Below are positions 1 to 5,784 of a DNA stretch of 5,919 nt, piece by piece. Numbering within the stretch: position 1 is the stretch's first letter; each line of letters opens with the position of its first letter. The notes below the pieces were generated by a model. That model searched no databases. It was not told the origin of the DNA and was given only the letters and a program-made list of their open reading frames with translations. The position numbers and the translations under genes are program-made. Source of the stretch: an uncultured Eubacteriales bacterium. GTDB taxonomy: Bacteria; Bacillota; Clostridia; Oscillospirales; Acutalibacteraceae. The stretch covers positions 1 through 5,919 of the forward strand of contig ONWP01000104.1 in NCBI GenBank assembly GCA_900321595.1. The letters are read 5' to 3'.

Positions 1-251
1 CTGTCGTCGTAGTACACAACCGCCGCGGGAACGACGTTCACCGTCGCTTCATAGCCGTCCACCGTGAATTTCGCCGTCTCGACGCCGGTCACGGCTTCAT
101 TGCCGGCGACGTAGGTGATGTCGCCGTTCGACACGCCGAATGTGCCGACCGTCCCGTCGTCCTTCGTTACGGACGCGACCGGTTCCGCGGTCGCGCGCGC
201 GATCGTCAGCGACCGGCTGTCCTGCGCGAAGACCGTGATCGGATTCAGCCG
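1..251 (-). other. Partial C-terminal beta-rich domain, cut by the window edge (from residue 1753)
   Basis: The last 83 visible residues form alternating beta strands (RSLTIARATAEPVASVTKDD, then GTFGVSNGDITYVAGNE, then TAKFTVDGYEATVNVVPAAV) and end in VVYYDD at the edge. It resembles a bacterial Ig-like or beta-sandwich module, and the acidic YYDD may begin another domain. No family can be named from the fragment. Confidence 0.5.
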
Positions 252-3200
252 CCATTTCGCGGGCAGATTGACCGTCGCGCCGTTGGTCACGCTGAGCGTG
301 TTGCCGCGGGTGCCGTCGACAGACTGCCCGTCGGCGAGCGTTCTGCCCTCGAACGTCCAGCCCTCATAGGTAAAGCCGGTGCGGGAGAACGCGTTCGGAT
401 TGAGATTCTGCGCGGTGCCGCAGGTGAAGCCCTGATCTTCCATCGAGCCCGCGCCGCCGTTCGCGTCGAAATGCACGGTATACTGTTTTCTGACGAGGTT
501 GATCTGATCGTCCACGACCTGATCGATCGCCGCGGCGCACAGCCGCGTCGCGGCATCGACGCCGCGTCCCGTGTAATCGTACCGGTTCGGGCTGCACAGC
601 GACAGACGGCGCAGCGTGAAGAGCGCCTGCGCGTAGGAATCCTCGGTGTACATCCACGCTTTGCCGAGCATCTCGCTGTTGTAAGTCGCCAGCGCCCCGT
701 CGAGCATCTCGTAGGCGGGCTTGTAGTTCAGGACGTAGATATCGCCCATTGTCGGGATCTTCTCGTTATCAACCTGCGTCGACGATCCGTACCAGGTATG
801 CGAATAATGCAGCTTCGTCTGCGAAAACTTCTCGTAATAGCTGGTATTGTTGCCCTGTCCGACGTAGACGAACGCGTTGCCGTAGTCGCGGCGCGTGTTT
901 TTGTTGGACTGATTCTCCGTCTGAAGACGGTGCAGATCGTTTCTGTCGCGGACCTGATAATTGATGTAGCTGTTTCTGTTCTCCCAGACGCTGTTGCGTC
1001 CGGTTCTGTCGTCCGGCCACTGCGTATAGCCGCCGTTGCTCTCATCCATATAGCCCGCCCACTGACGACGGAAGACGAGGCTGGGCACGTCCTCATCGAC
1101 AGCCAGATAGTCGACCGCACGCGGACCGTTGCTGCCGTTGCCCTTGAGCTGCATCATGATCGGGCTCATCGGCTCATGGCCGGGAACGCCGTCGTAGACC
1201 ATGACGACGCTCGACGGCGTCGCGAGGGTCGTATAGCAGTTGTGCCACTCCTTTTCGACCCACTGCGTGTCGTCATACGGCGCATAAGCGAGGTTGCGGT
1301 ACGCGTCGCCGTAAACGCCGTACACAAGTTCATCGTAATTCGGATTTCCGAAATTCTGCCAGTTTTTCGTGCCGGTCGCAGGATCCTGACAATGGTACGC
1401 CACCGCGTTGAAGCTCGGCTTCGTCAGGTCGAACGACGCGCCGGCCATATCTGCGGCGAGGTTGCCCGCCTGCGCGGCAACCATGGAGACGCCGTAGAAC
1501 CGCAGGTCGCTCAGGTAGCCCTCGAGCTTCGCGTCGTCCGTCCAGCGGGACGCGCCGACGTAGTTCTGCTTGTAGCCGGCAGCCGCGTCCAGGAACGCGC
1601 GGACGTTGCCGAGCTGTCCGTTCAGGTCGCTGCCGACATAGACCGTATCATATTTCTTGCCGTCGACGTAGAATTCGACGCCGCGATCCTTGTCGAAGGT
1701 GACAATGATGTTGTACTCGAAGCCGAATTGCGGCGTCAGTCCGGCGGGATACGCGTTGATCGTCTCCGCGCCGCTGCCGTTGACCCACTTGACGATCGGG
1801 AAGCAGCCGGCGCTGTTATGGCAGGTCGCGCCCGAGATGAAGAGGTGATCGTTGACGCTGCCGCCGTAGGCGTTTTTGCCGATCGAGACGATGTGTCTGT
1901 GATCGCCGGTGAAATTCGGTCTGTAGTTGAAGGAGATCGTCAGACCCGTGTCCCGCGTGATGCCGCTGAGCATGGCCTCGTTGGAGAGCCGGACGTACAT
2001 CCCGTTGAAATACGTCATGCCGAGCTGCTCGCTGTAGGCGGGATAATCGCCGACCTGCCACTGGACGTAATTGTAATCGTTCGCCGCGTCATACCAGACG
2101 TTGCTCGTCGAGAAGAAGCGTCCCAGCAGCGCGTCGGACGGGATCGTGCTGTTCGGATCGTACACGGTCTGCACATCCATTGTGGCGTGACAAACCGTAC
2201 AGGTGTAGCGCGTCACGCCGGGCGTGGTCTGCGTCACGGGCGTGATCACCGTGCCGCCGTCCCAGCTGTGGGGCGCGGTCTCGACGTGATTTGCGTCGTT
2301 CGCGCAGACGCGCTTGTGGCTGTCGTCGTCAAGGCGCGTCCAGTCGCCCCAGGCGTGCCCCGTCGCGGGGATCGTCTGCTCCGCCGCGGTCGTCACAGTC
2401 AGACCGGACGCGTCAGAGAAGTATTTGCCGCAGCTCGCGCAGTACCAATAGGCGTTGTTGCCGCTCTCCTCGCAGGTCGCGGCCTTCGCCGCGATCGCGG
2501 TCAGGGCGCTCGCGTGACGCGCGGGATCCTTGCCGAGGTTTTCGATCGCCGTCTGCGTTGCCAGACCGGCCGAAGCGAACGTCGCGGTATAGGTCTTCTT
2601 GCCCTCGGTCACGCAGTCGGCCGTCACGGTGACGGCGCTCGTGATCGTCGCGTTCTCGGTCTTCGTCTCGGCGCATCTGGAGCAGGGGATCGTCGCGGTG
2701 CAGGCGGTGTAGCCTGTCCACGCGTAGCTCGCGCCGGCGTAGTTCCAGTCGTGCTGCAGCGCGCCGATCGCCTCCGTCCGCGTCCTGCCGCAGTCGACGC
2801 AGGTGAACGTCTTCACGCCCTCGGTCACACACCCGGGCGCGGTCGTCACAACGCCGCCGTTCCAGTTGTGCGCGGCGGTGACGGTATGTCCGCAGGAGCA
2901 GGTCTTTTTGTGCTGCGACGCGCCGTCGTCGGTCCAATTGCCGTATGTGTGCGCGGCGGAGGTGTACACCGCCGTATAGCTCACGTCGGCAGCGCCGATG
3001 TTCGGGATATTCGCCGCGGAATAGGTCGTCGAACCGTTTTTCCATCCGGCGAACGTGTAGTGATTCGAAGCGTCATAGGCCTTCGCCGGATCGGCCGGCG
3101 CCGCCGGCTTCGTGCCGTAATCGACCGTGCTCGTGCCAAGGACCGTCGTCCCGTTCTCGTCATAGAACGTCGCGGTGTACTGGTTGACCGTCCACTTCGC

Positions 3201-5507
3201 GATAAAAATGGGGTTGCCGTATTGATGAATGCCCGCATTCCATCCGGCGTCATAGCCCTGCGTCCAGTTGCCGGTTGCCGCGCTCAGATTCCATCTCACG
3301 AATGTGTAGCCGGTTTTTGTCGCCGCGCCGTGGATCACGACGCTGTCTTCATAATAGTAATCCTGCGTATACAGCAGCTTATCGCCGTCCATGTACGTGA
3401 TCGTGTACTTCACCGGTGTCCAGTGCGCGTAAAGCTCGCCGGTATTGAAGTCCGCCGCGTGCGCGCTCGTGCCGTCGGCATTATAGTATTTCGTGCCGCC
3501 GCCGTTTTTCGCGCTGAAATACCCCTCGAAGGTGTAACCCGTTCGCGTCGGCGGGGTGATCGTCGGCATGGCGTGCCCGATCGTTACCTTCTGCACAGAA
3601 GCGGTATTGGTGCCGTCCTGCTTATTCAGGAACGCGAAACGCGTCACACAGAATGCGATCCGCGAGTCTGTGACGCTCAAATTATTCACATAGGTACCGT
3701 TTCCGCCGGCAGAACCGTGTACGCCGCCGCTGCCGCCGGATGCGTTGTAATCATCTCGGCCGCCCCACGATGCGCCTGCATCGCCGGTTGCGCCGCCGTC
3801 TGCACCGCCGCCGCCGCCGTAACCGGTGCCGGTCTTGCGGTCGTGCCTATAGTATGATCTGCCGCCGGAAGCGCCGCCGCCTCCTCCTCCGCCGCCGTAA
3901 CCGCCGCCACCGATTGATGCGCCGTTGGAGCCGGCACCGCCGCCGCCTCCTCCGCCGCCGCCGGAGCAGGAGTAGTCATAGTACCAGCCGGAACCGGAAT
4001 CATCGCCGCTCGCGCCGCCGGTGCCCTTTGCGCCGGCGCTTCCTTTCGTGCCGCCCGTCGCGTTGATCGTTACGCCGCTTATCGAATAAACGATACCGCA
4101 CGTTCCACCATTGCCACCAGCAGAACCAGCACTTCCAGCATGGCATTTTTTCTCATTTCTCTTATTAAGATCCTCAGAGCCGTCCGCCGCACCGCCGCTT
4201 CCGCCGGCGCCGCCAGAGCCACCGTTGCCGCCGATTCCTGCGCCACCGCCGCCGGCGCCTTTACCGCCGGCACCGCCGCTACCAGCTTGCCAATACTCGG
4301 ACGATTTGTTGACCCAGCCGTTCGTACCATTACTGCCTTTGCTCGCGTCTCCACCGTTGCCGCCGGTCGCGTTCAGGGTTCCGCCGCCGGTGATTATCAG
4401 CTTGGATGACGGCGGGACGTAGATTCCGGCCTTGCCGCCGGTGTTCGCCGACCCGGCGCCGCCTTTCACAGTCAAAGTGACGCCTGCTGGGATCGACAGC
4501 ACGACAACCGCGTTATCCGCGACGATCAGACCGTTCTGATTCGCCGCGCCGTTGATCGTCGTATTGCTCGCGACGTGATAGACCGTTCCCGATGTCAATG
4601 TCGAGCCGGCTGTTACCGGCAGCGCGGTCAGGCTCGTAATCGGGCACTCCGAATCCATCCGCTCGCCGCAGTCATTACAGGTATAGTAAAGACTCGCGCC
4701 GGAGGTGTGGCTCGTCCAGCCGTTTGTATGCGCGCATTTGCCTTTGATTGTCAGATCGATCCACGCGGTAAGCACGTTGTGCTGGTAGCCCGGCGCGACC
4801 GTATCTGTCATCGCGATTACGCGGATCGTGACCTGGTCCCCGGATTCCGGACACGGGCCGCTGAGATACCAGTTGTAAGGACCGTAAGCTGTCTCCGGGG
4901 AATTTGTCGCGTCGCGCGTCCAATCGCCGCCCGAAGTTTCACAGCCGGAGATCGCAGTTTTTGAAGCATTCACCAAAGTATATGTCAACGATTTTCCATT
5001 GCTGGACGTCGCAGTGACAGAGTTATAACTGTTTCCCAATACGCCGTAAGTGGGCCCGTTTGCCGGTTTGTTGTGAAGCTGCACACCCCAGCGCACTCTG
5101 TTGCCATCACATGAAGTCATGTTTCCCATATAGAGTTCGATTCGCATACCGTAGTCGAACACATCGGTATACGATGTCGGATCGACTTCAATCGACGCGG
5201 TCGAGACATTATACAACTGTTGCTGCGCCTGCCAGCTTCTACGGTATTCAGCACCCGAAGTATATAAGACGCTGAGCCCCGCATAGCCGTAGTCGAACTT
5301 GGTTCCGCTGTCTACGTTATGGATCTGAAGCCTTTCATCATTGCGGAATCTGCCGCCTTCGACCGCCGCCTGACGAATAGAAGCATAATCCGTCGCCGCT
5401 TCCGCTTCCAAAACAGACAGTGAAGAGAACAGCCCGGCGTAGCCGAACACCATCGCTACCGCCAGCAGAACGGAAAGCCATTTCCTCGTGCTCCCGTTTC
5501 GTTTCAT
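1..5507 (-). CDS. Giant secreted multi-domain surface/adhesin-like protein with InlB, CxxC and LamG modules (3' end beyond window)
   Basis: The minus-strand frame is open from an ATG at 5507-5505 to the left edge, giving 1835 complete codons and no stop; the C terminus is missing. The start is supported by AAGGAG ten bases upstream and by an immediate signal peptide beginning MKRNGSTRKWLSVLLAVAM. Modules in order are an unrecognised beta-rich domain, a Cys-pair unit, a solenoid-like segment, a glycine-rich region (about 40% Gly), three tandem InlB-like repeats, a Cys-pair region, a LamG-like domain, an unrecognised aromatic-rich domain, a helical segment, a fourth InlB repeat and a partial beta-rich domain. 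No enzyme active site is recognisable. InlB and LamG modules are usual in extracellular binding proteins of Firmicutes, so surface adhesion or ligand binding is the likely role; this is inference. No LPxTG, SLH or dockerin anchor is visible, and one could lie beyond the edge. The gene follows a GH2 gene on the same strand but is separated from it by a terminator. Confidence 0.93.
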   Translation of the reverse strand, partial: MKRNGSTRKWLSVLLAVAMVFGYAGLFSSLSVLEAEAATDYASIRQAAVEGGRFRNDERLQIHNVDSGTKFDYGYAGLSVLYTSGAEYRRSWQAQQQLYNVSTASIEVDPTSYTDVFDYGMRIELYMGNMTSCDGNRVRWGVQLHNKPANGPTYGVLGNSYNSVTATSSNGKSLTYTLVNASKTAISGCETSGGDWTRDATNSPETAYGPYNWYLSGPCPESGDQVTIRVIAMTDTVAPGYQHNVLTAWIDLTIKGKCAHTNGWTSHTSGASLYYTCNDCGERMDSECPITSLTALPVTAGSTLTSGTVYHVASNTTINGAANQNGLIVADNAVVVLSIPAGVTLTVKGGAGSANTGGKAGIYVPPSSKLIITGGGTLNATGGNGGDASKGSNGTNGWVNKSSEYWQAGSGGAGGKGAGGGGAGIGGNGGSGGAGGSGGAADGSEDLNKRNEKKCHAGSAGSAGGNGGTCGIVYSISGVTINATGGTKGSAGAKGTGGASGDDSGSGWYYDYSCSGGGGGGGGGAGSNGASIGGGGYGGGGGGGGASGGRSYYRHDRKTGTGYGGGGGADGGATGDAGASWGGRDDYNASGGSGGVHGSAGGNGTYVNNLSVTDSRIAFCVTRFAFLNKQDGTNTASVQKVTIGHAMPTITPPTRTGYTFEGYFSAKNGGGTKYYNADGTSAHAADFNTGELYAHWTPVKYTITYMDGDKLLYTQDYYYEDSVVIHGAATKTGYTFVRWNLSAATGNWTQGYDAGWNAGIHQYGNPIFIAKWTVNQYTATFYDENGTTVLGTSTVDYGTKPAAPADPAKAYDASNHYTFAGWKNGSTTYSAANIPNIGAADVSYTAVYTSAAHTYGNWTDDGASQHKKTCSCGHTVTAAHNWNGGVVTTAPGCVTEGVKTFTCVDCGRTRTEAIGALQHDWNYAGASYAWTGYTACTATIPCSRCAETKTENATITSAVTVTADCVTEGKKTYTATFASAGLATQTAIENLGKDPARHASALTAIAAKAATCEESGNNAYWYCASCGKYFSDASGLTVTTAAEQTIPATGHAWGDWTRLDDDSHKRVCANDANHVETAPHSWDGGTVITPVTQTTPGVTRYTCTVCHATMDVQTVYDPNSTIPSDALLGRFFSTSNVWYDAANDYNYVQWQVGDYPAYSEQLGMTYFNGMYVRLSNEAMLSGITRDTGLTISFNYRPNFTGDHRHIVSIGKNAYGGSVNDHLFISGATCHNSAGCFPIVKWVNGSGAETINAYPAGLTPQFGFEYNIIVTFDKDRGVEFYVDGKKYDTVYVGSDLNGQLGNVRAFLDAAAGYKQNYVGASRWTDDAKLEGYLSDLRFYGVSMVAAQAGNLAADMAGASFDLTKPSFNAVAYHCQDPATGTKNWQNFGNPNYDELVYGVYGDAYRNLAYAPYDDTQWVEKEWHNCYTTLATPSSVVMVYDGVPGHEPMSPIMMQLKGNGSNGPRAVDYLAVDEDVPSLVFRRQWAGYMDESNGGYTQWPDDRTGRNSVWENRNSYINYQVRDRNDLHRLQTENQSNKNTRRDYGNAFVYVGQGNNTSYYEKFSQTKLHYSHTWYGSSTQVDNEKIPTMGDIYVLNYKPAYEMLDGALATYNSEMLGKAWMYTEDSYAQALFTLRRLSLCSPNRYDYTGRGVDAATRLCAAAIDQVVDDQINLVRKQYTVHFDANGGAGSMEDQGFTCGTAQNLNPNAFSRTGFTYEGWTFEGRTLADGQSVDGTRGNTLSVTNGATVNLPAKWRLNPITVFAQDSRSLTIARATAEPVASVTKDDGTVGTFGVSNGDITYVAGNEAVTGVETAKFTVDGYEATVNVVPAAVVYYDD
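252..491 (-). repeat. Fourth InlB-like repeat (residues 1673-1752)
   Basis: This is the most canonical InlB unit in the protein: QYTVHFDANGGAGSM, then a middle strand, then SRTGFTYEGWTFEGRTLADG, then the closing AKW at 1750-1752. It is separated from the three tandem units by about 820 residues. This copy has the standard FDANGG turn that the other three have lost. Confidence 0.9.
492..746 (-). other. Helical segment, possibly FIVAR-like (residues 1588-1672)
   Basis: After a strand-like start (GDIYVLNYKPAYEMLDGAL) the sequence becomes amphipathic and helical: TYNSEMLGKAWMYTEDSYAQ, ALFTLRRLSLC and AATRLCAAAIDQVVDDQINL. The spacing of the helices, with a Y-T-x-x-S-Y turn before the second, resembles the three-helix FIVAR-type modules found as spacers in Gram-positive surface proteins. 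The match is by pattern only, and it may be the C-terminal part of the preceding domain. Confidence 0.4.
747..1469 (-). other. Unrecognised aromatic-rich domain (residues 1347-1587)
   Basis: About 240 residues rich in Tyr, Trp, Asn and Asp. Landmarks are NWQNFGNPNYDELVYG, SSVVMVYDGVPGHEP, FRRQWAGYMDESNGGYTQWP and NAFVYVGQGNNTSYYEKF. The pattern of beta strands and exposed aromatics fits an extracellular binding domain. I do not recognise a named family, although similar sequences probably recur in clostridial surface proteins. It lies between the LamG domain and a helical segment without an obvious linker, so part of it may pack on the LamG fold. No catalytic motif is visible. Confidence 0.55.
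1470..2135 (-). other. LamG / concanavalin A-like domain (about residues 1125-1346)
   Basis: The segment shows the usual order of a LamG-type jelly roll: an opening strand (ALLGRFF), central strands (GLTISFNYRPNF, RHIVSIGKNA), the ligand-face strand VEFYVDGKKYDTV around 1278-1290, and the closing strand GYLSDLRFYGVSM ending near 1343. LamG domains in bacterial surface proteins often bind glycans or proteins, so this is the best candidate binding module visible. A short CHNSAGC loop could form a disulfide. Exact borders are uncertain, and whether metal-binding residues are kept is not decided here. Confidence 0.75.
2178..2963 (-). repeat. Cys-pair (CxxC) repeat region with a duplicated 55-residue unit (residues 849-1110)
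   Basis: Cysteine motifs occur at C870/C872, C893 with C903/C906, C936 with C942/C945, C965, C1012 with C1023/C1026, C1068 and C1103/C1106. A unit at 853-906 (HTYGNWTDDGASQHKKTC, then HNWNGG, then FTCVDCG) matches one at 1051-1106 (HAWGDWTRLDDDSHKRVC, then HSWDGG, then YTCTVCH). Between them is a segment of the form ATCEESGNNAYWYCASCGKY, a repeat type frequent in clostridial surface proteins. The copy at C965 lacks its CxxC pair (TYTATFAS). Zinc binding or disulfide bonding is plausible, but the ligand is unknown. Confidence 0.85.
2964..3647 (-). repeat. Three tandem InlB-like (Listeria-Bacteroides, Flg_new) repeats (residues 621-848)
   Basis: Three consecutive units of about 76 residues end at W696, W772 and Y848. 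The family pattern of a beta strand, then GYTFxGW/Y, then a closing AxW/Y is visible as TRTGYTFEGYF...LYAHW, TKTGYTFVRWN...FIAKW and NHYTFAGWK...YTAVY. Each next unit opens with a strand such as KYTITYMDGD or QYTATFYDENG. These small beta-grasp-like modules are common in secreted Firmicutes proteins, often as stalk or ligand-contact units. The repeats are divergent in DNA sequence, so they are old duplications rather than recent copies. Confidence 0.88.
3681..4385 (-). repeat. Glycine-rich low-complexity region (residues 375-609)
   Basis: By my count 95 of 235 residues are glycine, with runs of nine and eight Gly. Two similar solenoid-type strands, LNATGGNGG near residue 378 and INATGGTKG near 481, lie about 103 residues apart, so Gly-rich insertions may sit between beta rungs. 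Two charged, non-glycine loops interrupt it: residues 445-455 (EDLNKRNEKKC) and 550-558 (RSYYRHDRK). At the DNA level this is a dense GGC/GGT/GGA repeat, read on the plus strand as gccgcc tracts. Such tracts are prone to slippage and to assembly error, but the reading frame is intact here. It could form polyglycine II-type packing or a flexible spacer; neither is shown. Confidence 0.85.
4386..4643 (-). other. Solenoid-like beta segment (residues 289-374)
   Basis: Short beta strands alternate with turns (SGTVYHVASNTTINGAA, GLIVADNAVVVLSIPAGV, GIYVPPSSKLIITGG), as in right-handed parallel beta-helix or pectate-lyase-like folds of surface proteins. No catalytic residues of a lyase or hydrolase can be identified, so a structural or binding role is more likely. 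The segment leads directly into the glycine-rich region, which may be long loops or a continuation of the same solenoid. The fold is inferred from pattern only. Confidence 0.5.
4644..4736 (-). other. N-terminal Cys-pair unit (residues 258-288)
   Basis: Residues 258-288 carry C258, a CxxC pair at C277/C280 (YYTCNDCGER) and C288. The pattern resembles the CxxC repeats later in the same protein (for example YWYCASCGKYF at 1020-1030) and suggests a small module stabilised by metal or disulfide bonds. It sits between the N-terminal domain and the solenoid-like segment, about 580 residues before the main CxxC region. Which ligand or bond the cysteines form cannot be read from sequence. Confidence 0.6.
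4737..5396 (-). other. N-terminal unrecognised beta-rich domain (residues 38-257)
   Basis: About 220 residues rich in Tyr, Ser, Thr and Asn with alternating polar/hydrophobic segments, such as QVTIRVIAMTD and TAWIDLTIKG near the end, suggesting a beta-sandwich. A short segment after the signal peptide (ASIRQAAVEGGRFRNDE) looks helical. I do not recognise the family. Codon use here is more AT-rich than in the rest of the gene and includes TTA, TCA, TTG and ACA codons. Confidence 0.55.
5397..5507 (-). other. Sec signal peptide (residues 1-37)
   Basis: The N terminus has a basic n-region (K2, R3, R8, K9), a hydrophobic core from about W10 to L33 and an A-E-A cleavage motif at residues 35-37, followed by A-T-D. 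This is a classic signal peptidase I pattern and means the protein is exported through Sec. No lipobox cysteine is present, so it is not a lipoprotein. The exact cleavage site (after A37 or A38) is inferred. Confidence 0.88.
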
Positions 5508-5517
5508 CGAAACCACA

Positions 5518-5523
5518 CTCCTT
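5518..5523 (-). promoter_or_regulatory. Ribosome binding site AAGGAG of the large surface-protein gene
   Basis: On the minus strand AAGGAG lies ten bases before the ATG at 5507, inside AAAAAGGAG. It is a near-perfect Shine-Dalgarno sequence and decides the start codon. Confidence 0.85.
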
Positions 5524-5596
5524 TTTGTGTTCTGGCCAGTTTATAAAAAACGTTAAGAGATAATTTATACTATTTTATCAGAATCTCATAGCAGAT

Positions 5597-5625
5597 TTAT
5601 TACTAATGCATGAATGAATTGTAAA
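5597..5625 (-). promoter_or_regulatory. Candidate sigma-A-type promoter of the large gene
   Basis: On the minus strand TTTACA (5620-5625, five of six matches to TTGACA) is followed after 17 bases by TAATAA (5597-5602, a weak -10 with three of six matches to TATAAT). The whole stretch 5527-5640 is AT-rich, and other -10-like boxes (TAAAAT and TATAAA nearer the gene) lack a good -35. A start near here would give a leader of roughly 85 bases. The terminator upstream makes a promoter in this gap likely, but the exact boxes are uncertain. Confidence 0.35.
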
Positions 5626-5645
5626 CAAATCGTCATTTTTTCAAT

Positions 5646-5656
5646 TTGTGACACAA
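5646..5656. promoter_or_regulatory. Small inverted repeat TTGTG-A-CACAA, possible operator
   Basis: A perfect five-base inverted repeat around one central base lies about 20 bases upstream of the candidate -35. Flanking AAT/ATT bases extend the symmetry if one base is allowed to slip. Its place and symmetry would suit a dimeric regulator, but it is short enough to occur by chance and no regulator is named. Confidence 0.25.
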
Positions 5657-5669
5657 TTACGCGCGAACG

Positions 5670-5693
5670 CGGACAGCGATCGCCGTCTGTCCG
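5670..5693. other. GC-rich hairpin in the intergenic region
   Basis: CGGACAG (5670-5676) and CTGTCCG (5687-5693) pair over seven bases with a ten-base loop that can add two more pairs. No T-run follows on either strand, so it is not a standard terminator. It lies between the GH2 terminator and the promoter region of the large gene. Role unknown. Confidence 0.45.
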
Positions 5694-5743
5694 AACGGGC
5701 GATATTTTCTGTTCGAAGCGGCGTTTTTCGATACGCATCCGAC

Positions 5744-5769
5744 GAAAAAGCGGCCCCGCGGGACCGCTT
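5744..5769 (-). terminator. Intrinsic (Rho-independent) terminator of the GH2 gene
   Basis: On the minus strand AAGCGGTCC and GGGCCGCTT form a nine-base-pair stem (with one G-U pair) around a CGCG loop, followed directly by a T-run (the two stem T's plus three more). It begins 15 bases after the GH2 stop codon, so it ends that transcript and separates it from the large surface-protein gene. Confidence 0.9.
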
Positions 5770-5784
5770 CGCTTAATTCTTCGC

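Noticed and set aside
2413..3045. Minus-strand 210-codon frame rich in Arg and Asp
   Set aside because: It is an out-of-frame reading of the CxxC repeat region; composition is typical of a GC-rich shadow frame and the correct frame carries the conserved repeats.
471..3857. Long plus-strand open frame of 1128 codons
   Set aside because: It is codon-for-codon antisense to the large minus-strand gene and is open only because that gene avoids TTA, CTA and TCA codons there. Its product is Arg/Val/Ala-rich with no recognisable domain, and the minus-strand frame has a signal peptide, a ribosome binding site and known modules.
3740..4066. Plus-strand Arg-rich open frame
   Set aside because: It is the shadow of the GGC/GGT repeats of the glycine-rich region; low-complexity Arg/Ser/His sequence without start signals.
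3681..4385. Possible DNA tandem repeat or CRISPR-like array
   Set aside because: The gccgcc-type repetition follows glycine codons and has no fixed repeat length or unique spacers.
4111..4422. Plus-strand Pro/Ala-rich open frame resembling a proline-rich protein
   Set aside because: This is the complement of glycine codons read in another frame; no ribosome binding site and no continuation.
4386..4643. Pectate lyase-type enzyme
   Set aside because: The solenoid-like pattern is present but no catalytic residues or lyase motifs can be identified.
5670..5693. Second intrinsic terminator
   Set aside because: The stem is good but no T-run follows it on either strand, so it is listed only as a hairpin.
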